From: Alentia gelatinosa
Taxonomy: Eukaryota > Annelida > Polychaeta > Phyllodocida > Polynoidae
Direction: 5' to 3'
DNA: 64,000 nt
Assembly (NCBI GenBank): GCA_950022655.1
Contig: OX465580.1
Coordinates: 122,681,016 to 122,745,015, forward strand
Made by a program: the position numbers and the translations under genes. The notes below the pieces were generated by a model. The model did no database searches and was not told the DNA's origin. It was given only the letters and a program-made list of their open reading frames with translations. How positions within the stretch are numbered: position 1 is the stretch's first letter; each line of letters begins with the position of its first letter. This document shows positions 21,188-33,245 of this stretch, in pieces.

Positions 21188-21306
21188 CTTCGTCGAGTCC
21201 GAGGGAAAAATATAGAAAAAACCAATAGTCGGGCAGCGCGTGCGGGATCCGAACTCCCTACACCCGCATCCTTAGCCGAACACTCTACTGACTGCTCCAT
21301 AGAGCC
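21188..21306 (-). repeat. tRNA-derived SINE-like sequence
   Basis: On the minus strand, 21306 down to about 21235 reads GGCTCTATGGAGCAGTCAGT then AGAGTGTTCGGCTAAGGATG and GGGAGTTCGGATCCCGCACG. This is a tRNA head with an A-box-like D-arm and a B-box (AGTTCGGATCC) at normal spacing. There is no matching acceptor 3' strand or CCA position, and a short non-tRNA tail follows, so it is SINE-like and not a working tRNA. Confidence 0.6.
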
Positions 21307-21771
21307 AGATGCTTGGAAGAGGTCAAATACTTAGACTGGTGGCTGGAGTGGTGGTGGGTGGGGGGAATCAGCGGAGTTTTGAAGGGGCTACCAGCGAAAG
21401 TGAGATCTCATTGGTTTCTCAGGAGAAAAGTAGATCAGAATATTACAATACTAAACTTTGATTTCGGTATGGCTCAAATGAATCATAAGAGAAAACGTAT
21501 GTTTGAGTATAGAAATACAAAAAAGAGTAACAGGTTATAGTTTAGTATTGCACGAGAATCTCACTCTCGTGGCCCTTCAATCTCCACGCCCAGGTCTGGT
21601 TCACTATGTCTCTATGTGCGGGAGCCACTTTAAGCGGATTCGACGGAATTCTACCGTTTTAAATATAGTAGGTAACAACAGAAATAGATACTATAGAGGA
21701 AACCTATGAAGGTTTATGGTCAGAGCTCGTATCTCATCTGGTTCGAATCACGTAGTAATTCACAAGACGAA

Positions 21772-21853
21772 GCTCTTTTGAGCATTGGTAGGGTTTTTTA
21801 CGCCATCATATGATCAAGATGGCGTAAAAAATCCTACCAATGCTCAAAAGAAC
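21772..21853. repeat. Hairpin
   Basis: CTCTTTTGAGCATTGGTAGG pairs with CCTACCAATGCTCAAAAGA, with inner arms GGTTTTTTACGCCATC and GATGGCGTAAAAAATC. Confidence 0.75.
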
Positions 21854-24590
21854 AAATACTGTCAAAAGAGTAGGACTGTTGTAGAAGTATGACTATCTCG
21901 TCAACGGGTATGCTGCATGCTCCTGTATTAATAAGGTGTCTGTATGTCTGTAATGTTGATGCACTCTATTCTGTAATGTATTGTCCTGTGTTTTGTCACC
22001 TGCCCTTGTGTATTATAGTGTCACGGCGCATGTAAGGAAGAACGCCAATAGGCGATTGCATCTGTCTTCATGTTTATTGAATTAAAAAAATATATATAAA
22101 AGCCGCGTGAATTACGTAGCGAATCAAAGGAGATTGGATCGAGCTCTGATTGTTTAAATTTTCTCGTTCCATCGGAATTTCGAAAGAAATACCATAGTTG
22201 TAAAAAAAATTTGGTCGCATTCGCGGTGGGATAGGACGTGTACAGCCAAGTCTGGTCTACACACTTGGATCGACCTCTGACCCTAAACTTGAATCCCTGA
22301 GCGTAAAACATAATAGGTTTCTGAATTGATCTCACCCTTCACATTGAACATTTGTGACACAGTCCCCCACTGAGAATTTTTTTCTAAATACTCTTAGGGC
22401 GATGGGTACGAGTTCCCAATGTTAAGTCTACGGGGAAAAATACCAGGGGTGAGATCAATTCTTAAACTGCATCTCCCTTTGAGTTAAGTTCCATATTTGG
22501 GTGTTAGAGCTTGTTTTCTGTTTTGGTACTAGTACTTATCATGGATCGTTTTATTTCGTCATACCATTTGAATATAAATGTTTAATTTCCCAATATATCT
22601 ACCAGAAAGAGTAATAAATGTTTGCTTCGCATAGTAGAGTATGAATAGAACGGCAATCTTTATACATCAGAACCGATGGACCAAGATTTTATCACAAGAG
22701 GGGGAACTAATAATAAGAGGCTGAAAGTGAAAAAGCTTCAAGAGGTTACTCCGATGCAATCCCCAAAGGCAACTGCAGTATTTTTTTTTAAACATTCCTC
22801 CAGAAAGCGAATGGTTCTTTTGTTTCCCCTGCTGTCCGTCTGATTACCTACATGTAACATCAGTGTAACTTCCTCTTACTTTATGCTATTCTGCGCTCCT
22901 GTATTAGAACGCCACAGACTCCTCATGGGAGAAATAGCAGACCTCATAAATAAACCATCTTGATATATCGGATTCCCATGTATATGCCATAAGAACTATG
23001 ACTTCACCATAATCCACATGCTCTGTAAGGTCGTTGTAGTAACAGGTTACCAAAGAGCGCGATTTGCCTTGGGAAATAATACCGAGAGTGAAATCAGATC
23101 TATTGCTCGGAGCAACTCACGTCGGCCACGTTACATGGCCCTTCTCTAAGTGCTCGTGCCTGACGCTGCAGGGTGATGCAGGGCGCTTTGTGGGAGCGAT
23201 GTGATGGTAGCGCCATTGACGTCCAGTAATCCAGGTCTTTGTAAATCACAGCCATAGAAAGAGCAGCTCTCAACTGTGATGAACAGGACTTAACAGCACA
23301 AGCATGACAGTCTGCACAGAGATACGTGTTTCATTAGAGCAAAACCGCCTTGATATCTTTCCATTAATGCTATCCTAAATGCTTCATAGAAGGGGTGGGC
23401 TGACATGAATGAAATCCACCATGTCTGTAGAAGAGAGAAGTAAGAATGTCTCTATATATTCAAAGCTTAAAGGAAAAATAGTAATCATTGAAATTCAAGG
23501 TGGTGGATTTCACAAAAAAAACAGACACAGTAATATTTTTGTAAGTGGTTGTTATTGAACCAAGTGGTACATAGGTGATAGATGCTGAGTATAAAAGGGT
23601 TGTCACGACATTTCGCTGACACTTCACTATCATCCCGCCCGTGTAGTGAAATGATGAAGAGAAGTGGCAGCTGCGTGAATAAAATGTTTATTTAAAATAA
23701 GACATATTTTATGTGATAGATATTTGATGGTAAAATGTGTATATAAAGATATAAAATACACATAGTTAGAGGTAGATATTCTAAGAACGAATTTTTATAT
23801 ACCCCTATGAGAATTAAAAATATAATAAGAGAAAAAGTATTGAATAAAGGTGTGGGTGGGTGGGTAAGATTTGTGAAAGTGTGTGTGGAGTTGGTAAAAT
23901 GGCGAAGTGGAATGAAGGGGACGGAAGTTGGATGTAGTAATAGTGTAGTGTGTGTGAGAAATGTATGGGTGTTGAAAGTTGTTGTGAGTATTGGTGAGTA
24001 ACACCAGGCGGCGATAGTGAGCTAGCCTAACGCTAGCCTGGAAGCCTGGCCTAGTTAGACTATAGGCCAGGTAACGGGTTCCAGTTTCGTGGTGCATTAT
24101 TGGTAACGCCTCCATCTTTCTGTTGCATTGTGGGATTGCGCCTCCTTGGCAGACCACCAGGTACGCTGGTTCCCGGGGTATCCACTAGGGGGCTCGGCTA
24201 GCGACAACGGGACGTACTACAGTCTAGTTGAAGGATGTAGGAACCTGTTACCTGCCCCTTATTTCATTAGGGCAGGGAACCAGACTAGCCTAACGCCACA
24301 AGGGCATGATGCTATACCAATCAGCTTCTTTAGGTAATCATTAAAATCTTGTACCTTACTCTTGTTTTCCTTTTATCGGGAGTATAATCTGACACATGAA
24401 CTGCCACTAACAACCAAGACTGCTCTCCCTGCTGTAACACAATCTTTGTATTGGCGTGATACATTAAACGTTATGTCCTTAGATGTACACATATGACTTT
24501 ACCTATTGTTATCCACCCAATGCGAAGCCTCCATAGAAGACCTATAGGGAGCGTGTAATTCACTAGACGGAGATTGCGGGGTGGTAGCGG
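21854..24590. other. Intron DNA, no exon seen
   Basis: No SLC18-like exon is expected or found here. Repeat pieces are the ACCAGGGGTGAGATC end near 22440 and GGTACGCTGGTTCCCGGGGT near 24160 (also at about 40540). The stretch 22890-23340 is not obviously repetitive and has more varied composition; a regulatory role is possible but unsupported. Confidence 0.35.
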
Positions 24591-24876
24591 TGCACCTCTC
24601 TCATAAGATCTCACACTCCCTAAGTGGTATTCTGTCCTAGATTCTCACTACGATCTATTAGAGAAGAATTTTTAACAAACTAGGCTTAGAGCCTTTAGAA
24701 TCCACTGGCACACAGTAATCTTAGTGTTGCATTGATGTACGTCTTTAGCACGGGAGCCAGGCCAGTGGATTCTCAGGCTCTAAGCCTAGTTCGTTAAGAA
24801 TTCTTCTCTTATAGAGCGTAATGGGAGTTCAGAATACCACTTAGAGAGTGTGAGATCTTATGAGAGGGGTACACCC
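24591..24876. mobile_element. Long foldback element
   Basis: Arms of roughly 115 bp. CCTCTCTCATAAGATCTCAC pairs with GTGAGATCTTATGAGAGG at the outer edge, and TAGGCTTAGAGCC with GGCTCTAAGCCTA inside. About 55 bp of loop includes GTACGTCTTTAGCACGGGA. Confidence 0.75.
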
Positions 24877-25942
24877 AGAAGTGTGAAAAGATCGGCGGTC
24901 GTTTTGTATTTTCTTTGATATCTTCCAATCTGCAATGCTGAATAATAAATGCAATACTTACTCGTTTGAGATACTTGTGGTTGTATTATCCTCGGAGTTG
25001 ACTCTATGCAATATCCTTGCATTTGCTTGGAGAATACGGCCACTGGTATCCGAAACCAGTTAGAGGCATATCGAACAAGTTGCTTTAAAAATTAAAACCC
25101 ATGTCACGTTCCTCAAAGTTGGATATGATGATGTCAAGGTGGTGATATCAAATGTGGACACTACACATTAAAGTTTTAAAAATCATAGGTCACCGTTCAT
25201 GCTTTTGAAATAATTGAAGAAAACTATATATTTCAGTATGTTTCCTATATAAGTCACTTAAATGTAAATTGGCATAATTTACTTATTGGGTCATGTCAAA
25301 CTCGATAATATTCTATATTTCATACATTTGGTATTAGAATAAGTTAGAAATGATGATTGTCAGTACTTGAAAACCACCAGGTGGCGCCGCTCTGTATTGA
25401 AGGATATGCCTTTAGTATTGTGCATATAATTAGAAGGAAACTCATGAGGTATAGATTGAGTTTGACCATGGAGTAATTCACGAAGCAAAGTTGAGTGAAT
25501 TATTTGGCGGCCAAACTCGGTGGAGTGAGATCCAAGTTATTCTCATCGAGTGGGTTTCTCATTTTATCTCTCCTTGTATACATGATCAGAAACATTATTA
25601 ATCAATGAAACAACTTCCCCAATTAGCAATTGAGTATTGGGTACACTACTTTCACGTCTGTGGAGTATGAGTTCCTAATGTCAAGTCTATGGAGAAAAAT
25701 ACCGGGGTGAGAAGTGGGGAACATTTGGCAGCGCCCTAGACTGAAGATCACAAAATCAGTTATTTGAGTCTCAGGCGATATATGCCGTGTCATGCTCTGT
25801 GCCCGCTAAATTCGTCCCATACATTCAGTCAGATGACCCTGTCGCTGGCCAGACGACATTTTCCATTCAATCAAAAGGAAAACGTGAGATAATATCACAT
25901 TTTCAATATACGACTCATAATTGCCCATGTACATGTATATTA
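24877..25942. other. Intron DNA with repeat fragments
   Basis: Holds a half-copy (about 24985-25060, minus) of the GACTGGTTTCAGATA hairpin family and an ACCGGGGTGAGA repeat end near 25697. No exon seen. Confidence 0.4.
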
Positions 25943-26799
25943 AGCCGCCGGAGACACATCAAGCGAGAAACGCAGCGATTTCCGGAATCGCCAACACAAA
26001 ATGGCGTGTATGTGAGTTACTATTTCATAGTTCACCTTATTATTATATACCTGTGGCGGTATGAACTACGTATACTGCCCGCTCCTACCCATGCCGTATT
26101 TATACCCGTACGCCACACTGTGACGTACGGGGTATGTGATCACGTGACCAGATAAAATTTCGCCATTTTTAGGTATATAATAATACGAAAACAGGCTGAC
26201 TGTCTTCGTACGTCAAAATACTTGGCAAAATTGTTGGTCACATACATCCCTCTGCCTACGGCATCGAGATGTATGTGACTAACAATTTCACCGCGTATAT
26301 TTGACGTACGAAGACAGTAAGCCAGTTTCCGTATATTATTATATACCTGTGGTAGTATATCCTACACATACGGCCCGCTCCTACCCATGTCGTATGTATA
26401 TCCGCACGACACCTAGGTGACGTACGGGGTATGTATGTGGCGTATGGGGCATGTACGCCGGCGAAATCCAAAATCTCCCCCAGAAGCAAGGTTAGAAATC
26501 GGATATTTTAAGGTATATAATAATAGAGAAACAGGCTGACTGTCTCCGTACGGATAAAATACTTGGTAAAATCGGCGATCAGATGAACCACTGCCTCCGG
26601 CATCGGTTCATCTGATCGCCGATTTTACCGCGTATTTTATCCGTACGGAAACAGTAAGCCTGTTTCTCTATATTATTGCGTCTAGGACCCTAAATTATTG
26701 GTGAGAGATATAATTCTGAAATAGTATTTCACATACTTGCCATTTTGTGTTGGCGATTTCAGAGATCGCTGGCGTTTCTTGCTTGGTGTGTTCCCAGCT
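25943..26799. mobile_element. CCGGAGACACA-type TIR element interrupted by nested hairpins
   Basis: TIRs of about 80 bp. On the left GCCGGAGACACATCAAGCGA, AATCGCCAACACAAAATGGC and ACTATTTCATAG; on the right the complement around 26725-26799. An uninterrupted sibling is at 40202-40420. The four-hairpin chain at 26030-26675 sits inside. Confidence 0.75.
26030..26675. mobile_element. Chain of four alternating hairpin MITEs (A-B-A-B)
   Basis: Units at about 26030-26185, 26172-26347, 26331-26526 and 26512-26675. Neighbours share the ends ATTATTATATACCT and AGGTATATAATAAT. Units 1 and 3 share CCGCTCCTACCCATG; units 2 and 4 share ACAGGCTGACTGTCT. Confidence 0.75.
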
Positions 26800-27121
26800 T
26801 TACATCATGCCATTATATTAATCTATTATGGAGTTTCAATTAAATCTTTCTTGATAGTTCTTCACCCCCGAGGTTGCAGTATGTCTACACCATTGGTGAT
26901 GTGTGCTGAGATAAGGTCGGTAGTGTCCTCTGGTGTCTCGCATCCAAATCAAACCCAATGTTGGCTGATTCTCATCTCTAACTGTCACTGAAAGCGCAGG
27001 GGAGCACGGGCCACCATGCCGATGTAGACATATCCATTTATATGCACCACGCTTTACCTATTCCTGCATAGTCATGGGAGTATTTCTCGATGTCATCCCA
27101 CATGTTTTTCTCTATCCATAG

Positions 27122-27167
27122 GTCCCATAGTCGGAGGGAAGTTAGCTATGATGATATCCTTTAGGTG
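27122..27167 (+). CDS. SLC18-like transporter, 46-nt exon i (TM11-TM12 turn)
   Basis: Acceptor CTATCCATAG, donor GGTG/GTAAGC. It joins G|GT from exon h and leaves in phase 2. It encodes GPIVGGKLAMMISFRW, matching VMAT GPSTGGAIVKAIGFPW, the conserved GPxxGG turn entering TM12. The intron before it (about 6 kb) holds most of the hairpin MITEs of the 20-27 kb region. Confidence 0.85.
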
Positions 27168-27533
27168 GTAAGCATCGTTACGATTCATCAATACAATAAT
27201 TGCAAATATACAAAAGACACCAGTTTGTTCCCGCTAAACAGAATCCCTCAGCCTATAGTAAATTTACCGATGGCTCCCCCTCTCCAATTTGAAACAATAT
27301 GTTATCAATTATTCCAATAGTTTCATAGATTAAATAGGCTACAATCGAAATTAGGATTTTAGGTTTTCTAAATTTCATTTCGAGAATTAATATCGGATAT
27401 CAAAGATTAGCTTTTAGATTATCGACAATGCCATACACTCTAAAGGGGAGTAACAGCATTTATTTCAACAATAATAACATTAAATAAACGATATAGTTTA
27501 CAAATATATCCTTTCTCATTTTCTTTATTTCAG

Positions 27534-27618
27534 GCTGTACTGGGGGACAGCGGTAGTCATCTTTTTGTACTCGTTTACCGCCATTGCATACAGGAGACCT
27601 GCCTTCATGATAAATAAG
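27534..27618 (+). CDS. SLC18-like transporter, exon j (TM12)
   Basis: Acceptor TTTATTTCAG, donor AATAAG/GTGCGT. The split TG|G tryptophan codon joins to exon i and the exon ends in phase 0. It encodes LYWGTAVVIFLYSFTAIAYR followed by RPAFMINK, equivalent to VMAT TM12 LMVITGVINIVYAPLCYYLR and the basic start of the cytoplasmic tail. Confidence 0.87.
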
Positions 27619-27908
27619 GTGCGTTATGTTTATTTGAAAGCTGATTAAAACTAAGTAATTTTAGTAGACTCAACGCCTACGACTCTGCAGTTTTAATGGT
27701 TATGTTATCGGGCACCACAGTGTCTTGTTGTGTTCCTGGTATGCTAGAAGTCCCTCCATCCTGCTTCTGGCTTGGTTCTCCGATTTAGTTTCAACTTGGG
27801 ATTCTTCAATCTTTCCTGAAGGTAATTTTCCTTCACACGACTATAACCTCGGTTCTTCATTGTAGGTGCATGATGGTTTATGTTATATTCTTAATATTAT
27901 CTATAGAC

Positions 27909-28035
27909 AATAAACGATTGTTTTGTGGACAGGCGGCCGTAAACCACGAGTGGATGACGCGTAGTAACACACGAGCGGTAGCGTAGTCAACCTCGAGTGG
28001 TTTACAGAGCCGCCTATCCATAAAACCATCGTTTG
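27909..28035. mobile_element. Hairpin MITE with ACGCGTAGTAACA centre
   Basis: Arms ACGATTGTTTTGTGGACAGG and CCTATCCATAAAACCATCGT. Close relative of 3364-3505. Confidence 0.7.
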
Positions 28036-28774
28036 CTGTATACATTATCCATCTCCTCTAGTAAATCATTTCCAAGAATTGCCATATTAAAGGATATACA
28101 ATAAGGACTATTGATATTTGCTCTTTCGAACAAAGGGAATATGTTCTCATCTACCATACGCCCTCCAGAGGTAACTAAACTCCCGATTTTCGCCAAGGGT
28201 AAATACAAGTTCCGCTCGCGCCTGCTAAGCACACCACAACCATATGAACTATAGTTTTCCCATTTATGTTTGGAGAACCTGAATATGACTTCGGATATAC
28301 ATGTAGAAATAGCTGAAATTTCTATTTCTGACATCAGTTTTCCAATTTGAAGAATTATAAAAACCGTTAAACTGCAATAATTGTAGGTTACAGTTCAAGG
28401 GTATCACAATACAACATCGGCAACCAGCGAACACCGGAACTTGTAAACAGACTGAATCATGGGATACCTCAATAGGGCCTATGGATTTGCCACAGCTATG
28501 GTGTCTGGTAGGCTTTATAAAATGGGTTGTGAATTACCCCATTCACTCTCAATGGGAACTTTGTATACGATGAATGATAAAGTCTGTGACATCTCTGAGG
28601 AAAAGAAATATCAGAGAGTTCATAGTCGATGTCGAGTGTTGATCAGAAGCGGATTCAGTGGGTTATTCGTATTCTCACTGGCCAGTAGGTGGTGCATTGG
28701 TCGGTCGTGGGACCTCTAGCGTTGAAGACTATAACTACATCAGCGCCTATTTCCCTCTCCGAAGACGTTCATAG
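28036..28774. other. Intron DNA, nothing recognised
   Basis: No exon or repeat family identified between the hairpin at 27.9 kb and the TIR repeat at 28.8 kb. Confidence 0.3.
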
Positions 28775-29012
28775 TTATTCAGGGAGCTGTTTCAATAGTC
28801 GGGAGGGTGCTAAACGAGAGTACTCTTCGCCAAAGCGAGAGCTAACAATTGCACTTGAAGCGTCGCTGTCGAGGTGGAGGTGCTGCTCCCTATTGGGTAT
28901 TGGTAGCGGTTTTGGTGCCGCTTTGATTCAAAGTGCCGCTCGCTGTTGCGGCCTCTCGCTTTGAAATGCGACGTGCCGCTGGCGAGACTTCACTCGACTT
29001 TTGAAAGAGCTC
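28775..29012. mobile_element. Small TIR element
   Basis: CAGGGAGCTGTTTCAATAGTCG on the left matches the complement of CGACTTTTGAAAGAGCTCCCTG on the right. The interior has GCGAGAG/CTCTCGC palindromes. Confidence 0.6.
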
Positions 29013-29087
29013 CCTGGTCCCAACAGTTAACATATGTAAAGAATGGAAGTCAAACGTATAGGTGTTAGAGAAAGGAGAACCGGACAT

Positions 29088-30471
29088 GCCCTAGTCACAC
29101 TGGCGTAAAAACCGGTGTTTTCCCGTGTACGCACGTCTAAGCTTTTCTACGCACTTTAAAATTTTCCAATGGGTTGGATTTTCAAAACCTGCTAAATTGC
29201 GCTCTCGGCCTGGGATCAGACACCCAAAAATTAATTTTAGAATAATACTGATTTTTATATCCTATATCAGTAATCGACCAAGTACCTGCCAGAAAAACTT
29301 TATCCAACAAAATCGGACAAATGATTTAGATTTGAGAGCCTTTTGAAATTGTGTATAATACTGCACGTTCTACACCCCCTAAAATATTTGAAATTTCAAG
29401 AAACGTTTCAAGAGCTTAAAAATTTAGAAAAACTATTATCATATGATGACATATGTTATATTTGACCATAAATACCTTTATCAAATATTAGATTTTAAAC
29501 AAAAGCTCTGAGCCACATTTGGGTCTGGGCCAGGCAGGGGTGTCGGACAACATGCGGGGTGTCTGACAACACGTTTTTAAAACTACTCAGAACAATGAAT
29601 AAAATTATATCAGTAACAATAGTCCTTTATATTCTTATTGAAATGATAAAAAGCTATGTTTTTCAAAGCAAACCACTCAATTTCTGATACGAAACAACCA
29701 CAAAATCAGGATTTATATCAGAGCGTGTTGTACGACACCCCAGGGTGTTGGACAACACATTTTCACTTTTTTAATCACAAAAACTATATTTTTTTATCTA
29801 GAAAAAAAACACCTGGATATTTTTATCTGCACTTTTAGGGACACTTAACATATAAATGGATATTTGTTATTTTATTATGATTATTATTTCTTCTAGACAT
29901 CTTTTAACAGGCGTGATATCCAACACCCCAATTTTTGGAAAATTATCATCATGGAATCAGAATGTTTTAGATATCAGAATGGATAATCAGATTATGTTGA
30001 AACTTTCAGGTATTACAGTCAAGACTTTGGTCAACATTTTGCAATAACGGAAAATCAATTATATATTTCATTAGTTGTATGCTCTGAAAATTGGTGTGTC
30101 AGACAACATGCTGTATGGGTCTTTATGTTGGAAAATTTGAAGGTCCTGTATAGTTTTGACAATTTTAATATTTTTTCTAACTTTAACTAATTTTCAAAAC
30201 TATATTGTCTACACTTCTCATGACATATCCTTTAAACAAGTTAATAGAAACAATTGGCCCACCATTACAAAACTATACAAAACCCTGTGTTGGAATGAAA
30301 GACTGTCATCTTTACATTGATAAGATACATTTATACAACATCAGCCTTAAATAAGCCTATTTTGGCCAATTTAGCAGGTTTTAAAAATCCCACTCAAATG
30401 CGCGGCGATGCGCGGGAAAACGAGGAGTTGCCTAGACGAAACGCCAAATTTTACGCCAGTGTGACTGGGGC
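29088..30471. mobile_element. 1.4-kb TIR element (TGTCGGACAACA family), copy 1
   Basis: TIRs GCCCTAGTCACACTGGCGTA and, as complement, GCCCCAGTCACACTGGCGTA. The AT-rich interior has repeated (T)GTCNGACAACA(C) motifs. No coding frame of interest. An inverted relative lies at 33950-35390. Confidence 0.7.
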
Positions 30472-32055
30472 ATTAGATATTTATGCTGCCATTCTATAAT
30501 CGAAAAACACCCAAAATGAATTAAGACGGCTTCGGATCTTTACATCGGGTTGATGCCAATCATCTTAGGCAAGAATACCCTTTAACTTTAAATGGAAATG
30601 GAAAATGTTTAAATGGGTAATCACTCATCCTCAAAAAGATGTTTCAAAGCTAAATTGGGAGTTTTTATACAATTCTAAAACTCTACAGGTACTACATGAT
30701 ATTGTGATGACGAAATTCCTCTTCACAACCAGAGTCCATGTACTACTTTCACAAACCACTGTCTATATACTACTATAACATACCGGTTTAACATGTCTTT
30801 ATAGTCATATATAGTACTACATCTTTTGAAAAGACTTGCAGTTTTTAGAATATAAAACAGATTGTTGGAAATTAAATAAACACTTACCTTTTGTTATCAT
30901 TCAGCATAAGAACAATACAATCGTGCTATAAACAAAGACATCTAGAAATGGCGAATAACTGACAGGCATCAAAACCTACTCTAATAGCATTCGTCAATCA
31001 CCAGCAAGCGTCTCCTGTGTTACATTGCTCTATGCACTCTTTTTCCTCAGACGTGTGGGATTTGAACACTATAAACGTCTGTAGCAGACTCCCGAAAGTA
31101 TCGAAGATCACTTTGGCGCAGTGGAATCAGCCCTTTAGCAAGCCACTTTCCATATACTACTTTACTATGGAAAACCACTTTCCATATACTACTTTACTAT
31201 GGAAAACCACTTTCCATATACTACTTTACTATGGAAAGCCACTTTCCATATACTACTATGCTCCGATAAACCACTTTCCATATACTACCAAAAAGGAACT
31301 GCACCACGACCCACTGAAAATATGCCATGAATTTTTGTTGCGAAGTTATCTCATTAGGCAAAGCGTAGTGTTTCCAAAGTGCAATACTCTCGAAGTACCT
31401 TATTCATGTTTTCATTTTCCTTTTTTGTGTATTTTGATAAAGCGACCAGGAAATTAGACTTCGCTATTAATTAGCTAAGCAAACATTATTTTGTAATGAG
31501 TATCTATAGTTTATATTCCACCATGTTCGAAATTATGCTTTGCGTCGAGATTTTTGTATTGAGTCCTTTGGCCTAGAAAGCGATTGTACCTTATAAACCT
31601 CTCGGAGTTTGAGATAGGTGGCCGATCCGGGTTTGAAAGGCAATATGGTGAGGTGGGGAGGTGAAGGATGAAGTAGGGTTGGGGAATTTCTCACCAGGTG
31701 GCATTGGAGAATTATTGAGTCGTGGGAGTATATAAGTTTTGAATAAGTCCAGGAGGTGGGGAAAATGAAGCCCCATCCCCCATATGGTGGGATGAGGTAC
31801 AAATTTGCTAACATTTGTGATATCATTCCCTAATTAGCAATACTCCATGGGCATTGAGTATGAGTTCCTAATAGTAAGTCTATGGGGAAAATACCAGGGG
31901 TGAGATAATATAGCAAACCACTTTATATATACTACTCTCAAGAAAGTCACTTTTCTTTACATGTACCTTCAATTTACATGTACATTAAATATGACGCTCT
32001 TCCTTATCACAATCGTTTGTGTTGTGATGAACCATCTTCTACACTACTTTTGCAG
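30472..32055. other. Last intron, right part
   Basis: Holds the 32-bp repeat at 31143-31290 and an ACCAGGGGTGAGATA repeat end near 31895. No other exon seen. Confidence 0.4.
31143..31290. repeat. 32-bp tandem repeat, five copies
   Basis: CCACTTTCCATATACTACTT starts at 31143, 31175, 31207, 31239 and 31271, exactly 32 bp apart. The last two units differ most. Confidence 0.95.
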
Positions 32056-32214
32056 ACGATTGACAAGAGAGTGGTGCCCTCTTATGGCGCCGTTGAAAAC
32101 TACAAAAACCCTGCGATGGAACAAAATACGCCAAGTGTCACAACTAAGCCAAGGCCGCACCTGCCTGCCACCTGCCGACTCATCACAGAACCATTAACCA
32201 CCAGCGCGGCCTGA
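32056..32214 (+). CDS. SLC18-like transporter, last exon k (cytoplasmic C-tail)
   Basis: Acceptor CTTTTGCAG, open in the phase-0 frame continuing from exon j, ending at TGA (32212-32214). The 52-residue hydrophilic tail begins TIDKRVVPSYGAVENYKNPA and ends in TSAA. It has tyrosine-based motifs (SYGAVENY) of the kind that can direct endocytic sorting, but no VMAT-type acidic cluster is obvious. Similarity in this exon is low, so the call rests on acceptor quality, phase, tail-like composition and the nearby poly(A) signal. An unseen alternative last exon is possible. Confidence 0.68.
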   Translation, partial: TIDKRVVPSYGAVENYKNPAMEQNTPSVTTKPRPHLPATCRLITEPLTTSAA

Positions 32215-32255
32215 GAAAGAGTTGAATAACTATGAATGTATAACCATAAAGTATG

Positions 32256-32261
32256 AATAAA
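32256..32261 (+). terminator. Poly(A) signal of the SLC18-like gene
   Basis: Exact AATAAA 42 nt after the TGA stop of the last exon, followed by T- and G-rich sequence. Its position fits a short 3' UTR and supports the last exon. Confidence 0.6.
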
Positions 32262-33245
32262 ATTGATCATCTTGGAGCGAGAAAAGACGTAAACTATGTT
32301 GTTACTTTAGATCTGAGTGTCAATGATCGATGGCGTTCTATTTGTTGTGTGGCACAGGCTAAATAAATGTGCAGAAAATGAATTCAGGAAATTGTAGATT
32401 CGATAATGCTAATTATACTGAACGACATTTCTATATTTAGATGTTTTTTCCGGGGATAAAGGAATTGAAATTACATTTACATTTTCAAAGCTTCTTGCTC
32501 TGATTTAATCCCAATATTAAGAAGGTTTTTTTTAAACTAAATATTTTTGGCAAGTACAACTCAGCAACTTCCCAAATGTAATTATGTTGATAGGCTTTAT
32601 TGAACAGTTCAAAATTTATTACATGGCAGATTTTGTTATTAATGATGATGCGATTAAGACTTCTAAATTGGAAAAAAAAGTTATAATCAAAATATGAATC
32701 GTATTCTGTGAACTGAGTAATACAGTATCATAAGTTTAAACTCAGTGTAGTGATGTTTGCTTCGTATAATCAATTTTATCTATTAAAATTGATTGGAGAG
32801 AAGCAATGGGATCACTCAATGGAAATAACATTGTAGATAGGAGATGAGAACCAAGCAGTGTCTGAATGAAAAAGCGACAATATATTGCGTTTGTGTTTAA
32901 GAAGTTCTGTTTGACTAAACATGCTGTGATACAGATGGCTTTGTAGTAGCACAAAGATAAGCAAAGGAAATGAACTTCTGAATCTAGAACGATGTAACTA
33001 TTTTAATGAACTGTCGCGGAAGTCTAGGATCATCAATCGTAAAATGTCCACTGTATTCAATGCTTAAGATAGTTCCATAGTTTGCCTCCAGGCGGCGGTA
33101 CCGTATTTAGATATCGTAGCACAATGTAGACAGGGGTTGGTTGCCAAACTCCAGACAGAGCTGGTATTGTTTCCTCGGTTGAGATTATCACCCTGCTCCC
33201 TCATTTTACACAGGCATATTTTACATTGATTCTGTTCCCGCATAC
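32262..33245. other. Downstream flank of the SLC18-like gene
   Basis: Nothing beyond the likely cleavage region was recognised; no open frame resembles a known protein. Confidence 0.35.

Noticed and set aside
21188..21306. Functional tRNA gene
   Set aside because: A- and B-box-like parts are there, but the acceptor stem does not close and the 3' part runs into unrelated tail sequence.
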